Source: Vanessa cardui
Taxonomy: Eukaryota > Arthropoda > Insecta > Lepidoptera > Nymphalidae
Assembly: GCF_905220365.1 (NCBI RefSeq)
Contig: NC_061129.1
Location: 7,006,803 to 7,070,802, forward strand
Reading direction: 5' to 3'
DNA: 64,000 nt
Position 1 is the first letter of the stretch. The number at the start of each line of letters is the position of its first letter. Of the stretch, positions 1 through 11,155 are shown one piece after another. A model generated the notes under the pieces. The model worked only from the letters and a program-made list of their open reading frames with translations. It was not told where the DNA came from and ran no database searches. Both the position numbers and the translations under genes were made by a program.

Positions 1-2656
1 TATATTACACTATGATGATAACGTTTACCTTAAATTGGCATTTTCACAAGAGTGAAATGAAATTAAAAAAAAACGTATTGTCTACACGCATTGACACAAT
101 ACTCAGTAATCACCATCTGTCAAGTGACATAATTTATCAACTATCCTAGGGCACCCGCGCAAACTCCTTAGTAACTAAGCCACTTAACTTAATGAAATTA
201 TACAAAATACCACAGGTATTTCAAAGTAATACTAGCAGTTATGTATTTTCTAGGAATAACTAATAACTCTAACTTCCCCCAGTTAAGGGGTAATCTTCTG
301 TATAAATATAATATAATAGGGAAAATAATCCCCATTCTAGAAGACGTCAGCTTAAGCTCGAATACTCTACAGCAATCATCGTTAAACTATTGAAACTTAA
401 TATTTATAAATAAATATCGTATTTATTAAATGATAGAGTAAATGCTTCGCTCTTATTATTGCTGTTCGTATTTTGCGGTTTCCGTGTCTTCTACTGTGAT
501 ATATTTCAAACGTAAACACTAACTTTTCAATTTTACTTAAAAGTACACAAAAAATTAATATATAAACAAATTTTCTTAATAACAAAATTGAATAGAGGGT
601 GAAAATCTCAATCTGTCAGTATATATATTTTCAAAATAGCTTTAGCGGTAAGGTCGTCATATACATTATGATTATGTTAACAACGTTTAAATTATTCTGC
701 ATTCTGTAACTCGGAACCCGTTCGCGCTCATAACTTGTCTAATGTACCAAATGTCGCCAACCAGTATTAATTTCACTATTGTTTACAGTCCTCTCCTCGA
801 CACTTGTTCCGCGTACATTTATGTCTTATTAGACTTTTATGAGGACTAAGTACGAACATGTATTATTACATTCGTAAATAAATACCAAACACTATTAAAA
901 ATGTATTAAATTTTTTTTTATTTAGATTTCGAAGTAAATGTTTAGGGATTAGTAAATGCAAATATTGAATAAGGTTTTTCTCTACGTGATAATTCTTATC
1001 ATTAAAACTAATAAATAGTCTTGCCACCATTCGACGCGGTCATGATTTCTAAAGTAACTATTTTTATTTGTATGTAATTAAGGCCTTCCTTTAAATAATT
1101 CTATTGCAAATACTAAAAAACTTTGTCAATTTATGTTTATTTTCCTTGATAGTATTAATGCGTGTGTTATATTATAAACAGGAAATTTCTATTGAAATGT
1201 ATACATGTGAAACTAAATTGTAATATTATGCATTAAAAAGTTTATTGATTTTTTATAATAAGAGATTTTAATGATCTTAATTAAGACACCTATAGAAGCA
1301 AGAAGTAAGAACACGTGTGAAAATTATCAAAGTAGGTAATTAACTTGTTTAATATGACAATAACACATTGTCTTCATAGTATGGTATTAAAAAGCGCTAA
1401 GGCAAATGCTTATTAAGAAAATATCTGCTTGAAATAATATATTTAATATAAGACGGAAAGAGTATAAAATAGATTGTTCAAAAATGTAGTGCCGTCTATG
1501 ATGTCGACGCGTCGCTGAGCGATTTTCACCAACTGTAAAATTTAAATGAAAATAATTTATTACCATTTGTTAATTACGTTTTTGGGGACTATATTAGTTA
1601 ACCTATTTAATCATTGGCTTACATTAAGCTTTGCATTTAACTAAATACTGCAACTTGTCGATTCAATAGTGCTTTACGAGCCTATAAAGCATCAAAATCA
1701 AAATATACCTCATTCAAGTAAATAAAGCCTACTAGAATAAAGCAAATTTCAATTTTAAATGTTGTTGTATAAAAGGGTTCGTACATTAAAATCACACAGC
1801 ACATTTAGTAATTAAATAACTATTAATTAAGTATATATACTTTTAAATTCCACTTTTTATCACGACATCGATTATTATAAACGTAAAATAATTGAATTGT
1901 CGATGACAATTTTTTTTCTGATTTCTAATAATAATTCTTTGTTAAATCTAAAAATAATTGTAATTTAGTAAATTTCAATTAAGAATCCTCTTTATTTTTC
2001 GTACATCTATGTCTAGAGCTATTCAAAATGAGACCATAAGCAATTTTCTATGTGCAGATATCGTCCTACAATCACTGGGACAAAATTAGCTCACCCTATT
2101 AATATATAATATATAAGTTGTAATGAATGAAGTTGTAATTCGTAGCCCCTATATTGATCACGATGCAAAACAGAACAGCCGCAATGTAAGGTAGAACCAA
2201 ATCAATAAATTCTTCTATAGAAATGGCTTTGTAAAAGATTTGAATGGATTTTCAATACATGGTGTACCTTTATATACTTTCTATTCCACGTTATCGGTAT
2301 GCGGAAAGCTCCATGTTCCCTTACATCAAGCACGACTCTTGAATTAAAAATAGGTATAACACATGTGAGAGAGAGAAAATTAATAAATATATTTAACTTG
2401 ACGGAAATTATACCTTTTTAAATATAAAATTAAAAAAAATGTAATTTACCTTGCTAACATTTAATGTTTGCACATTGAATGCTCGTCGAAGAACAAAAAA
2501 AGGATCCGTTTAAACGTTACATTCATACGCGCAGATATTATACACATATAGTACATATATTCATGATAGCTACAAGCTTGAGCGTTTACCTTTTGAATAT
2601 TAAAACCTGACATTTTTTTGCAAGAGCATACAATTTTACCAGGATTTTTTTTTCAG
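1..2656 (+). other. Intron 5' of the first visible NHA paralog 1 exon; no exon seen
   Basis: AT-rich sequence with no open frame resembling the missing upstream NHA exons (Cys-rich region, TM1-4). The first exon in view begins in mid-codon, so this stretch should be part of an intron of more than 2.6 kb. Only very short chance open frames are present on either strand. Confidence 0.6.
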
Positions 2657-2868
2657 GATTTCTTTTGGGTTCTATTTACGCTTCTGTATCATGTCCTGTG
2701 GTGATGCCTTCAGTGTTGAAACACGGAAAGAATGCAGGTGGAAAAGTGAACTGGCCTCAGCTCATATGCACGGCAGGCGGCATAGACACAGCCTTGAGCG
2801 TTGGCACGTTTGGATTGATTTTTACCTATATGTTTTATGAAACTCACGAAGGCTATCGCTTAGCAAAA
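2657..2868 (+). CDS. NHA paralog 1 exon with ion-binding segment (Asp-Thr)
   Basis: Acceptor TTTTTTTTCAG, donor GTAAGT. Starts with the last two bases of a split codon and ends in phase 0 (212 nt; the paralog 2 equivalent has 215 nt). Encodes FLLGSIYASVSCPVVMPSVL and then GGIDTALSVGTFG. The AAVSPAVIVPCL signature of the active paralog has become ASVSCPVVMPSVL, so the helix break around the Pro is also shifted. Confidence 0.9.
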
Positions 2869-5800
2869 GTAAGTAACAAAAACATAAAATATATCATTTA
2901 TGATTTATATATTTATTTTATTTGTATATAGCCCTTAAACTAACATGAAAAACATTTATTCGATTTTAATAATATTACATTTTTAATACAATAATACAAA
3001 AAAAGTAGTAATTAATTTATTCTGGAATTAATGAGACTTTTAGTTTCATATAATATAGCACTAAAATGGTACCAATGCTATAGTATTAATTAAAAGATTT
3101 CTGGTGTTACCAGTTTTTTAATCTAAATCAGATTTTTAGAGACATTACCACATCTAAAGACAATATGAGAATGCTATTAAAAATACTTTCGTCTTAAACA
3201 TAAAAGATTATTGTGTGTATATCATTCGAAATATTTTTAAAATTGTCCTAAGTTGCTATAGCAACTAAGGAACCATAAGCTATTTTATTTTAACGGATAA
3301 ACTAAAGCGTTAAGGTATGACTTCACTCACGAAGGCGCGCCGCCCCACGTTATAGTATTATTGGTGTACATTAGTATGAGTGAGTGACGCTCATGCTTAC
3401 AAGATGTGAGATGTCTTATTGTGCGTGAAAGACTAAGAGCAGAGTCACGAAAAAAATACAAATTAGGTTTTATTTGTTGAGTTTATTTTATTAAAAAGCC
3501 GACAATTTAACGCACCTTCTTGAGCGAATAGACCTATAAGAGAGCTTGTTAGGCCACATATAATTTTACTTAATATAGGGTACATTTGAAAACTTTTACT
3601 TTTTTTAATCTACGTTACTGTAATTGTTCCTTAATATAAAAGTAAAGTAAAGTAAAGTAAAAGCCTGTAAACTTCCCACTGCTTGGATAAGGCCTCCTCT
3701 TCCACTAAGGAGAGGGCTTTGAACATATTCCACCACGCTTTGGAGAATGCGGGTTGGTGGAATACACATGTGGCAGAATTTCGATGAAATTAGCCACATG
3801 CAGGTTTCCTCACGATGTTTTCCTTCACCACCAAGCACGAGATGAATTATAAACACTAATTAAGCACATATACATAGCGGTGCTTGCCTGGGTTTGAACC
3901 CGCTATCATCGGTTAAGATGCACGCGTTCTAACCTCTGGGCCATCTCAGCTCACAAATACATAAAATATGTATTTACTGTAGGTAATAATTATTAAAAAT
4001 AAGTTATAAATTAATTAATACTATATTTACTTATATTTGTAAACCGAAAAACCGTTTTAGGCGATATTAGCACTACCTGTAGGGGTAGCCTTAGGCGTCG
4101 CGTTTGGGAGCCTAGCGAAGTACGTGCCAAATTCAAAGGATACCTATGTCACTGAGCTGAGGGTTTTATTCGTTCTCGCCGGAGGACTTTTTGGCAACGT
4201 TTTCACCGCTTCTATTGGATGGGGTGGCACTGGTAAGCTGAACATTTCTATTAACACATTTTTACTTATAATTTTGAAAATAAAAAAAATCGTACATCTA
4301 AATCATCTTAAATCTTACAAGAACAATTATAAATACCAAATTTAACGTGACCAGATGACTTAAGATAAAGCTCAATAATACAGATAACCTTTCTTTTGAA
4401 AGTATTTTGCGCTTTGTTGAATTCATTCCTATTTACCGATCTATTCAATAAAATGGATAAAATACGCTTACAACTTACAATATATCCGATATAAAAGATG
4501 TCGATCACTTTCAATATATTTTATTCCCTATTGTGATACGATAAAGCAATTCTTTTATTTTTCATAGGCGGCGTAGCCGTGTTGGCGTGTAATGCAACGG
4601 CAGCGACACACTGGTCGAAGAAAGGGTGGAAACTGAACCAGAATCCGGCCGCTACCGTGTACCGCGTGCTGTGGTCAGCTTGCGAGCCTGTTCTATTTGC
4701 GTACACCGGAACATTCTTCGTGGTTAGTACTAGTAGAATTAAAGCCAAATCTGCTCGTTTCTGTTTCATCTGTTTCTTAGTTTAACAGGATTTAAAAAAC
4801 AGTTCTTTTTTTTAAATTTGTAACGATGAATGTTCTACAATGATCTTCTTCGTAAATGTACATTTTCAATTTCAATTATTTTAAGATCAATAGCTTATAT
4901 CCACTGAGACTAATCTGTACTCGTGATATAAACACGGTATTTAAACTAAAATAAATTATAAGATGTTTAACTAAGCCTCTATGATAAATAAAAATTTATA
5001 TATAAAATAAATACAGGCACGGACAAATAAATTAAAAAAAAAAAAAAAATTTAGTATATCCAAATAAATGATATTAAAGTATACGCTACTATTTTTTTAT
5101 TGAAATACTTCATATAATATAAGATTACATTTAAAATTCCAGTACAGTTTTAGCAAATTACGCTTTGTAGTCTTTTTATATAAACTAATAAATATTTCAA
5201 TAATCAGTATACTGTCATAATAATTGAGTTAATATTGAATTAATTAATAATGGAGGCTGCCTTATTTGAGTGCTCTCGGCAAATATTAAGCTGGAGTAAT
5301 TAAATTGATTACAGGTACACAGTTCGATATCCGACACAATGCTAATCGGACTAGGCATCCTGCTTATATGCTTGACGGTTAGACTGACGGTTGCGTCGTT
5401 AGCATGTTGGAATCTCACTCTGAAACAGAAGATCTTTGTGTGTTGCGCATGGACGCCTAAAACCATTGTCGAGGTATATTACAAATATTCCATTGCCATA
5501 AAATGTGTATGTATCCGTCTGTGTGCTTGTCATTCGAACATCATCAACAACGTGTAAATTTCCCACTGCTGGGCTAAGAAGGCTTTGCAGCATATTCCAC
5601 CACGCTGCTCCAATACGGGTTGGTGAATACACATGTGTCAGAATTTCGTTGAAATTACCATGTTTCCTTACGATTTCCTTCAACGCCGAGCACTAGATGA
5701 ATTACTAACACAAATTAAGCAGATGAAAACTCAGTGGTGCTTGCCTGCGTTTGAACCCGTAATCATCGGTTAAAATGAATGCATTCTAACAAATGAGCCA

Positions 5801-6766
5801 TCTCGGTGGTCATCCGAACGAATGAATGAATTTCATAGCTTCGGCTATCAAAATAAATTTAACAAAAATATAGGTGAATTAAAAAAAAAACACGCCGAAG
5901 GAGCCGCTGGAAACAGCCTGTCATATTACATTTTATCATGGCTGCCCGTGCGGCTTTGCTTGAATGAAAATTACATACATCAGTTCGATGAGTATAAAAC
6001 TCTTTAGCCGTTTCCATTTCTCATACTATTCGTGTGCCAAATTTCAGTACGATCGTTTGAGGCATTTAGATCATATAAATCAAATGTATTGAAATTTAAA
6101 AACAATTTATATCTTATTTAAATATTGAACATTAATTGAATTTTTATCATTATGGAACGTAAATTTGTCTACTAATATTATTAAAATTAAAATGTTTCAT
6201 TCAATTTTTGATTTATTTTCCAGGCTGTGTTATGTCCGACAGCGATCAGTGCTGTATTAATGTCTGGTGGTCCCGAAAGCCCGGACTTGGTATACGCTGA
6301 AGAGCTGATGCGATTGATAGTACAAGCTATACTCGTCACCACACCAATCGGTTTCCTCCTCACAAACAATCTAGGCCCAATGCTTCTGAATAATACTCAA
6401 AGTGACTGTGAGAATAGTAAGTAGCAACAATATATATTAATAATCAAAAACAACTAATTAGATAAATATCGAAATAAGTTATCGCATTGTTTGAATATAA
6501 ACTTTTATTAACAATTATTTTGTAACATGCATCAAAATGAGTGAAATCAATTTTATCAGTTCTTTATTTAAAAAGTAGTAGTTAAATTTAAATAATAGTA
6601 ATCGAATTTCAAATACAAAATATCAGCCCAAACTTTTCAGTTATTTTTTGTTTTTCATGACATTCTATTATTTCGTATCTGTTAAACTATCATATAATCT
6701 ATTTTTCTTGCAGATACGTTTACACCGAGAAAATCCAGCGCGTCACCTGAAAACAGCAGGTTATGA
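2657..6766 (+). CDS. NHA: NHA/SLC9B-family cation-proton antiporter, paralog 1 (3' part, six exons)
   Basis: Join 2657-2868, 4061-4232, 4568-4722, 5315-5473, 6224-6416, 6714-6766; 313 whole codons plus stop TGA at 6764-6766. All junctions are GT-AG and keep frame. The protein is the C-terminal half of a CPA2-type Na+/H+ antiporter (SLC9B, called NHA1/NHA2 in insects): membrane segments start FLLGSIYASVS, then the ion-site segment GGIDTALSV, an IGWGGTGGVAV turn, a PNSKD loop, and AWTPKTIVEAVLCPTA with the conserved Lys. The family normally has Asp-Asp at the ion site; here the second Asp is Thr (codon 2788-2790). The paralog downstream keeps both. The C-tail is short and polar (TFTPRKSSASPENSRL). 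Known of the family: plasma-membrane or organelle exchange of Na+/Li+ for H+; Drosophila NHA1 is reported to behave as a proton-chloride transporter. That paralog 1 has an altered ion mode is inference. Confidence 0.9.
3641..3952 (-). mobile_element. tRNA-derived SINE, full-length copy in intron
   Basis: On the - strand it reads from a tRNA-like head (GAGATGGCCCAGAGGTTAGA, B box GGGTTCAAACCC) through the family core (CATGTGTATTCCACCAACCC) to GTTTACAGGCTT and a pentamer tail seen on + as (AGTAA)n at 3641-3660. It lies in the paralog 1 intron 2869-4060. The remainder of that intron shows nothing else. Confidence 0.9.
4061..4232 (+). CDS. NHA paralog 1 exon (membrane segments, IGWGG)
   Basis: Acceptor ACCGTTTTAG, donor GTAAGC; 172 nt, exactly the length of the matching exon in paralog 2, phase 0 to 1. 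Encodes two membrane helices around a PNSKD loop and ends at ASIGWGGT, aligned with EEIGWGGG of paralog 2. Confidence 0.9.
4568..4722 (+). CDS. NHA paralog 1 exon (GWKLNQNPAAT segment)
   Basis: Acceptor TTTTCATAG, donor GTTAGT; 155 nt, identical in length and phase (1 to 0) to paralog 2. Encodes GGVAVLACNATAATHW, then KKGWKLNQNPAATVYRVLW and a membrane helix ending TGTFFV. A long antisense open frame over this exon is only its shadow. Confidence 0.9.
5315..5473 (+). CDS. NHA paralog 1 exon (membrane helix, AWTPKTIVE)
   Basis: Acceptor TTGATTACAG, donor GTATAT; 159 nt, phase 0 to 0, against 165 nt in paralog 2. Encodes a membrane segment (LIGLGILLICLTVRLTVA) and KQKIFVCCAWTPKTIVE. The Lys of the AW-x-x-K signature, expected to salt-bridge near the ion site, is kept. 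The following Gln of paralog 2 (ATVQ) is Glu here (TIVE). Confidence 0.88.
5540..5808 (-). mobile_element. tRNA-derived SINE, diverged copy in intron
   Basis: Same family as the 3641-3952 copy, with several small deletions. It begins about 65 bp after the exon donor at 5474, inside the intron 5474-6223. The tRNA-like head is at 5745-5808 on the - strand. Confidence 0.85.
5870..6060. repeat. Decayed Helitron-like fragment
   Basis: Contains degenerate phrases typical of a dispersed lepidopteran repeat (GGCTGCCCGTGCGGCTTTGC, then TGTGCCAAATTTCAGTACGATC), resembling non-autonomous Helitrons of butterflies. Too decayed to define ends. Confidence 0.4.
6224..6416 (+). CDS. NHA paralog 1 exon (last membrane helices)
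   Basis: Acceptor TTATTTTCCAG, donor GTAAGT; 193 nt, phase 0 to 1, like the 205-nt exon of paralog 2. Encodes AVLCPTAISAVLMSGGPESP and a final helix (QAILVTTPIGFLLTNNLGPMLL). Confidence 0.88.
6714..6766 (+). CDS. NHA paralog 1 terminal coding exon
   Basis: Acceptor TTTTTCTTGCAG; the split codon joins as AAT. Encodes a short hydrophilic tail NTFTPRKSSASPENSRL ending in TGA. It is far shorter than the 65-codon tail exon of paralog 2 and has no sequence in common with it. Confidence 0.8.
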
Positions 6767-9610
6767 GAAAATTCAAGTCAATTGTCTATAAATATCAATA
6801 TTTAAAATTTATACGGAAAAGTGAAAATTTGGATCTTCCGAAAAGGAAGTGGCGTTTTATCGTGGCGTGACTTTGGTTTAATAATGTATAACTAATGAGA
6901 ATTAGTTGATGTTTTATTAAATCTAGCAATATATTATCTAACTACGCCAGGATTCATGAAAGGAGTGGACGAGTGAATTTCTATACAAATTATTAATGAA
7001 CTATTGAACACGTTGAACTATGTATATATGTATATTTGTATATCAAAATTTTAATTTGACACAATTTTGTTTTATGCTTCGTACTAAAATCTATCTAGTA
7101 CCTATACGATTTCTATTGGAATATAAAAGCATCTTGAGAAATTTTACATAATAAAATCTTCATTTCGTGTAATTTTATGTATCCAATTAGGCAGTTGCTC
7201 ATGAGGGTCTGTTTATGTATAATGTCCTTGAGAATAGGAATAGGAATCAAGAGCAATGTCGTTAGAATTAAATTAAACAATAAATCGTGTCACAGACCTA
7301 AATGGATTAGTGAATTACATGAGTTTTATAAGTACTTAATTACTTTCTAAACGAAAACACTAACGAGATTTTGAAATCAGTTTTTATATTCCTGAAGGGA
7401 TTGAGTTTAAGACATGGATCTTTTTTTCTTTTGCTTTTCTTAAATTTACTGCACCGATCTCTCCAGCCTGACTCTGAAAAATTTACTTAAAAATACAAAA
7501 CAATCTTTTACTTACTTAAGTAGTATATTTATTAAATAATTATAGTACATTTTCAAATCAGCTTTTATTTAAAATCATTTTAATAACATAACTTTCCGCT
7601 GGTCGGATGTAAATTATTTAACGGTATAAATGTAGAAGACAATAAAATTAAAAAATATATGTGTATGTATTTTTTTTTAAATACATAGTTGTTGTATTTT
7701 ATATAAGATATTGAAATAACCGTTCAGTACACTCAAGCCTAGTCTAGTCGTAATAAAGTTTCATTTAACATTACCAAAAAGCAAAGCTAACAAAATATAT
7801 ATATTAGTTAAAGTAAAGATATATTTCTGTTTTTTTTATTAATATTATTATTATAATAAAATACATACATTAAAGTGACAGTTGTATGCGAAGTTTTTAT
7901 TTCTTAAATTAAGAAACATCTTGTTTTAATTTTGACAATATTGTATTTGCAATAATTGTATGCTTCTATAAATAAGACGAAATGTTATTTTGTAATATAA
8001 TGATAACAGTTACAAAAAAAAATATTCTACAAAAATAAACTTCCTGAATACAGAGAACAGTTATATCATTGAATAAACAAGTAGGAAGGTATTTATATTT
8101 TAATCAAATATTTTATGTATATTAATAAAGTAAGTATAAAACTAACACAGTATGTATTTGCATAGTTTAATACTAAGCATTTTATTTGAAGATAAGAGGT
8201 TCCTAAACGTGATACGAGACTCTTTTAACAGACAAATATTTGCTAATAACTTGCCAATTCCATGTGAATCGTCGTTTTAAGGTTAATTTAAAATTTATAA
8301 TATATAATTAAAATTAAAATTCGAACAAAGTTACCATCGAGAAGAGTCGACCATAAATTAGATAGTTATTCAAATTGTTGATATATTACTTTATATAAAT
8401 TATGCCTTAGTCTTATTAAATAGTATTATAAAAGGAGATTGTTTTACCAAAAACTTATAAAGATAACACGTCAAGTTATGTTAAAAATACCTAATGTATT
8501 ATATAATTTGGAAGCTGATTTCGTTTGTAATGTAGTAAATATGTAATGTTATTGAAATTAAAATATAAACGAAATATAAATGAACATCTGTTCAATTATA
8601 TTGTTACGAAGGTCAGGAACCTTTATTAATATATTATAAATAATTATAACATTTCCTGCATTCGCATTCCGAGCTGCTTAAAATATATGTCTATCTTATT
8701 TTATTACTTAGGTTAGTAATATTTCATAAAGAAATTATTTGTTGACAAAATCATGTTATGCTACAATATTTTTATTATACGTAATTTAAAACTTTAAAAA
8801 TAACAATTATATCTTAAAAAATGTAAATAATTTGTACTATAGTATATACTCTAGAACTGTGATGTACAATGATTAGATCAATAAAATGTGATGCCATATA
8901 GATTCTATACTTTTTACTAAAATCTTGTTTACGAAATATGCTTGATTCATAGGAATATTTCTTGCTCAAATACAATAAACAACTAATTTACGTATAAAAA
9001 TTATAAAAAAAGTAATCAAATTCTATAAAACTTTAAAAGGACAGTATATAAAAAATCACATACCACACAATTAAAACGACTCTTTAATTACTTATATAAA
9101 ATATAGGGAACCAAATTGAATTATGATTTTTAACAATAGGACTAAAAATGTTGTTCGTATCTATTAACTGTTGACGTTTATTAAAATTATTACATCTCTT
9201 AATTTGTTTTTTTTTTTTTATTTCTTATATGCAAAGACTTTCTTATATCCGCGATTCTTTAAAAAAAAGTTAAATACTACGCTTCATTGTTTATAAACGT
9301 GTTTTTATTTTAACTTTAAAGGCATTATAATAATATTAAAAATGTTCATAAATAAAAAATATTTTAGTGTCAATTTGGCATTACACAAAAACCTAACATA
9401 ACAAAGAATATTTATTATCTCGCTATTGTAATTTCGCCTTTTTCTGTGGACAATTTTGAGATAAGATGTCTCATACAATTTTTGGTCAAATTATTGCCGG
9501 CCGAGGCAAGAAAACGCCCTAACGGTAAAAAACGATTTTTATGTCGTCTACATTAATATTTCAAGTTATATCTAAAAACTCGTATTAAATACAAATTGTG
9601 TTAACCTCGG
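6767..9610. other. Paralog 1 3' UTR and AT-rich intergenic DNA
   Basis: Follows the TGA stop. Poly(A) signals AATAAA occur at 7150-7155 and 7279-7284. Beyond about 7.3 kb the sequence is very AT-rich and has no convincing coding frame on either strand. Confidence 0.6.
7150..7155 (+). terminator. Candidate poly(A) signal AATAAA of NHA paralog 1
   Basis: First canonical AATAAA downstream of the stop codon, giving a 3' UTR of about 390-410 nt. A second AATAAA lies at 7279-7284. In AT-rich DNA such hexamers arise by chance, so usage is unproven. Confidence 0.4.
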
Positions 9611-9922
9611 AGACGAGATCGCCCAGTGGTTAGAACTTGTGCATCTTAACCGATGATTGCGGGTTCAAACCCAGGCAAGCACCGCTGATTCATGTGCTTA
9701 ATTTGTCTTTATAATTTATCTCGTACTCAGCGGTGAAGGAAAACATCGTTAGGAAACCTACATGTGACAAATTTCATAGAAATTCTGCCACATGTGTATT
9801 CCACCAACCCGCATTGGAACAGCGTGGTGGAATATGTTCCAAACCTTCTTCTAAGAGGGAGAGGAGCCCTTTAGCCCAGCAGTGGGAATTTACAAGCTGT
9901 TGTTGTTGTTGTTGTTTGTTGT
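9611..9922 (+). mobile_element. tRNA-derived SINE, full-length with (TTG)n tail
   Basis: Head GATCGCCCAGTGGTTAGAAC, B box GGGTTCAAACCC at about 9660, core with TCCACCAACCCGCATTGGAA, end GGGAATTTACAAGC, then (TGT)n. An open frame across it (9733-9927) is not a gene. Confidence 0.92.
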
Positions 9923-10860
9923 GTTAACCTTGAAACACGAATCTATGATACGTTTATACGAAATTTCTATATGAAATATGTTTACAATTTTTACCTAAAC
10001 CCGAAAATAGAATTGAAAAATAAAATTTGTTTTTTTTTCAAACTTTGATAAAAAAAAATCAAAACGGACGTCAACTATTTGTCTGCACTACACTTCAACT
10101 AAAAACCAAAAAATTTTTTTATTACGTGGATGAAAAGTTTGTAACGGGATTAGGTAGGTTCAGGTAATAAAATATTACATGATATTCGGTCACCGGCAAC
10201 CTTCTATTCCACAATGCAATAGGCTATTTGACTGGTTTTTAAAATCCATTCAGTATTATTTAGTCGAAGTTAAGGAACCCAGTAAAAGTTGTGTTTTTTA
10301 TTTCTAGTACATATTTGCTGAAAAATATTATAATATTAAAAATTCCATATTTAAATAGCGCGCAAAAACGCTATTTGGACAATATGGCGCTGCAATGGGG
10401 TCGGTGACGTCACTTTCCTGTATTTTAATCTGTAGTACATTTAGTAGGAAAGCAAAGTTTAGCGTTTTGTATCACGTGACAATCGTTTGATGGATTTTTT
10501 AATAAAATATGTATTATTTTCAACTTTCGTAAGTAAATAACTATTTTTAAACTCATAATATACACTGATTACAATAATTCACAATTTATTTTTCGCATTG
10601 TCAAATATAATTAATATAATAATTCCAGGGCACAACAAATACTGGCACTACTTTATAAACCTTAAGCGTACTTTAATTAGAATGCTATTTAGATGAAGTA
10701 CGATCCAGTATAGTCCAAAGTTTCCCTAGTAAAACAAATACCAATTATAACTTTGCACTTTAATCAATAACCGCCTATATAGTAGAGTTTAAATATACGT
10801 GTACTTTTAAGTATTTAACATAATTTGTACGCTTGAAAGTATCACATTGTTTGTTTCAAA
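9923..10860. other. Intergenic, no gene seen
   Basis: AT-rich. A more GC-balanced patch at 10350-10500 contains a perfect TGACGTCA at 10405-10412 and the phrase ATGGCGCTGCAATGGGG, probably part of a decayed dispersed repeat. Confidence 0.5.
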
Positions 10861-11155
10861 CATTGCCCAATGGTTAGAACGCATGCATCTTAACCGATGA
10901 TTGCGGGTTCAAACCAAGACAATCACCATTGAATATTCACGTGCTTAATTTGTGTTTATAATTCATCTCGTGTTCGGCGGTGAACGAAAACTTCGTGAGG
11001 AAACCTGCATGTGTGAGATTTCATAGACATTCTGCCATATGTGTATTCCACAAAACCCGCAATGGAACAGCGTGGTGGAATATATTCCAAAACCTTCTCC
11101 TCAAAGAGAGAGGAGGCCTTAGACCAGCAGCGGAAAATTTACAGGCTGGTGTTGC
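10861..11155 (+). mobile_element. tRNA-derived SINE, diverged copy
   Basis: Same family: CCCAATGGTTAGAACGCATG head, B box GGGTTCAAACC, core and TTTACAGGCTG end. The first bases of the head are lost and the trinucleotide tail is almost gone. Confidence 0.88.

Noticed and set aside
2657..6766. NHA paralog 1 as a pseudogene
   Set aside because: Every visible splice junction, phase and reading frame is intact over six exons; only the ion-site residue is unusual.
9733..9927. 64-codon frame with a Cys run
   Set aside because: Lies entirely in a SINE; the Cys run is the translated (TGT)n tail. The same applies to frames at 10980, 13552, 3605 and 49276.
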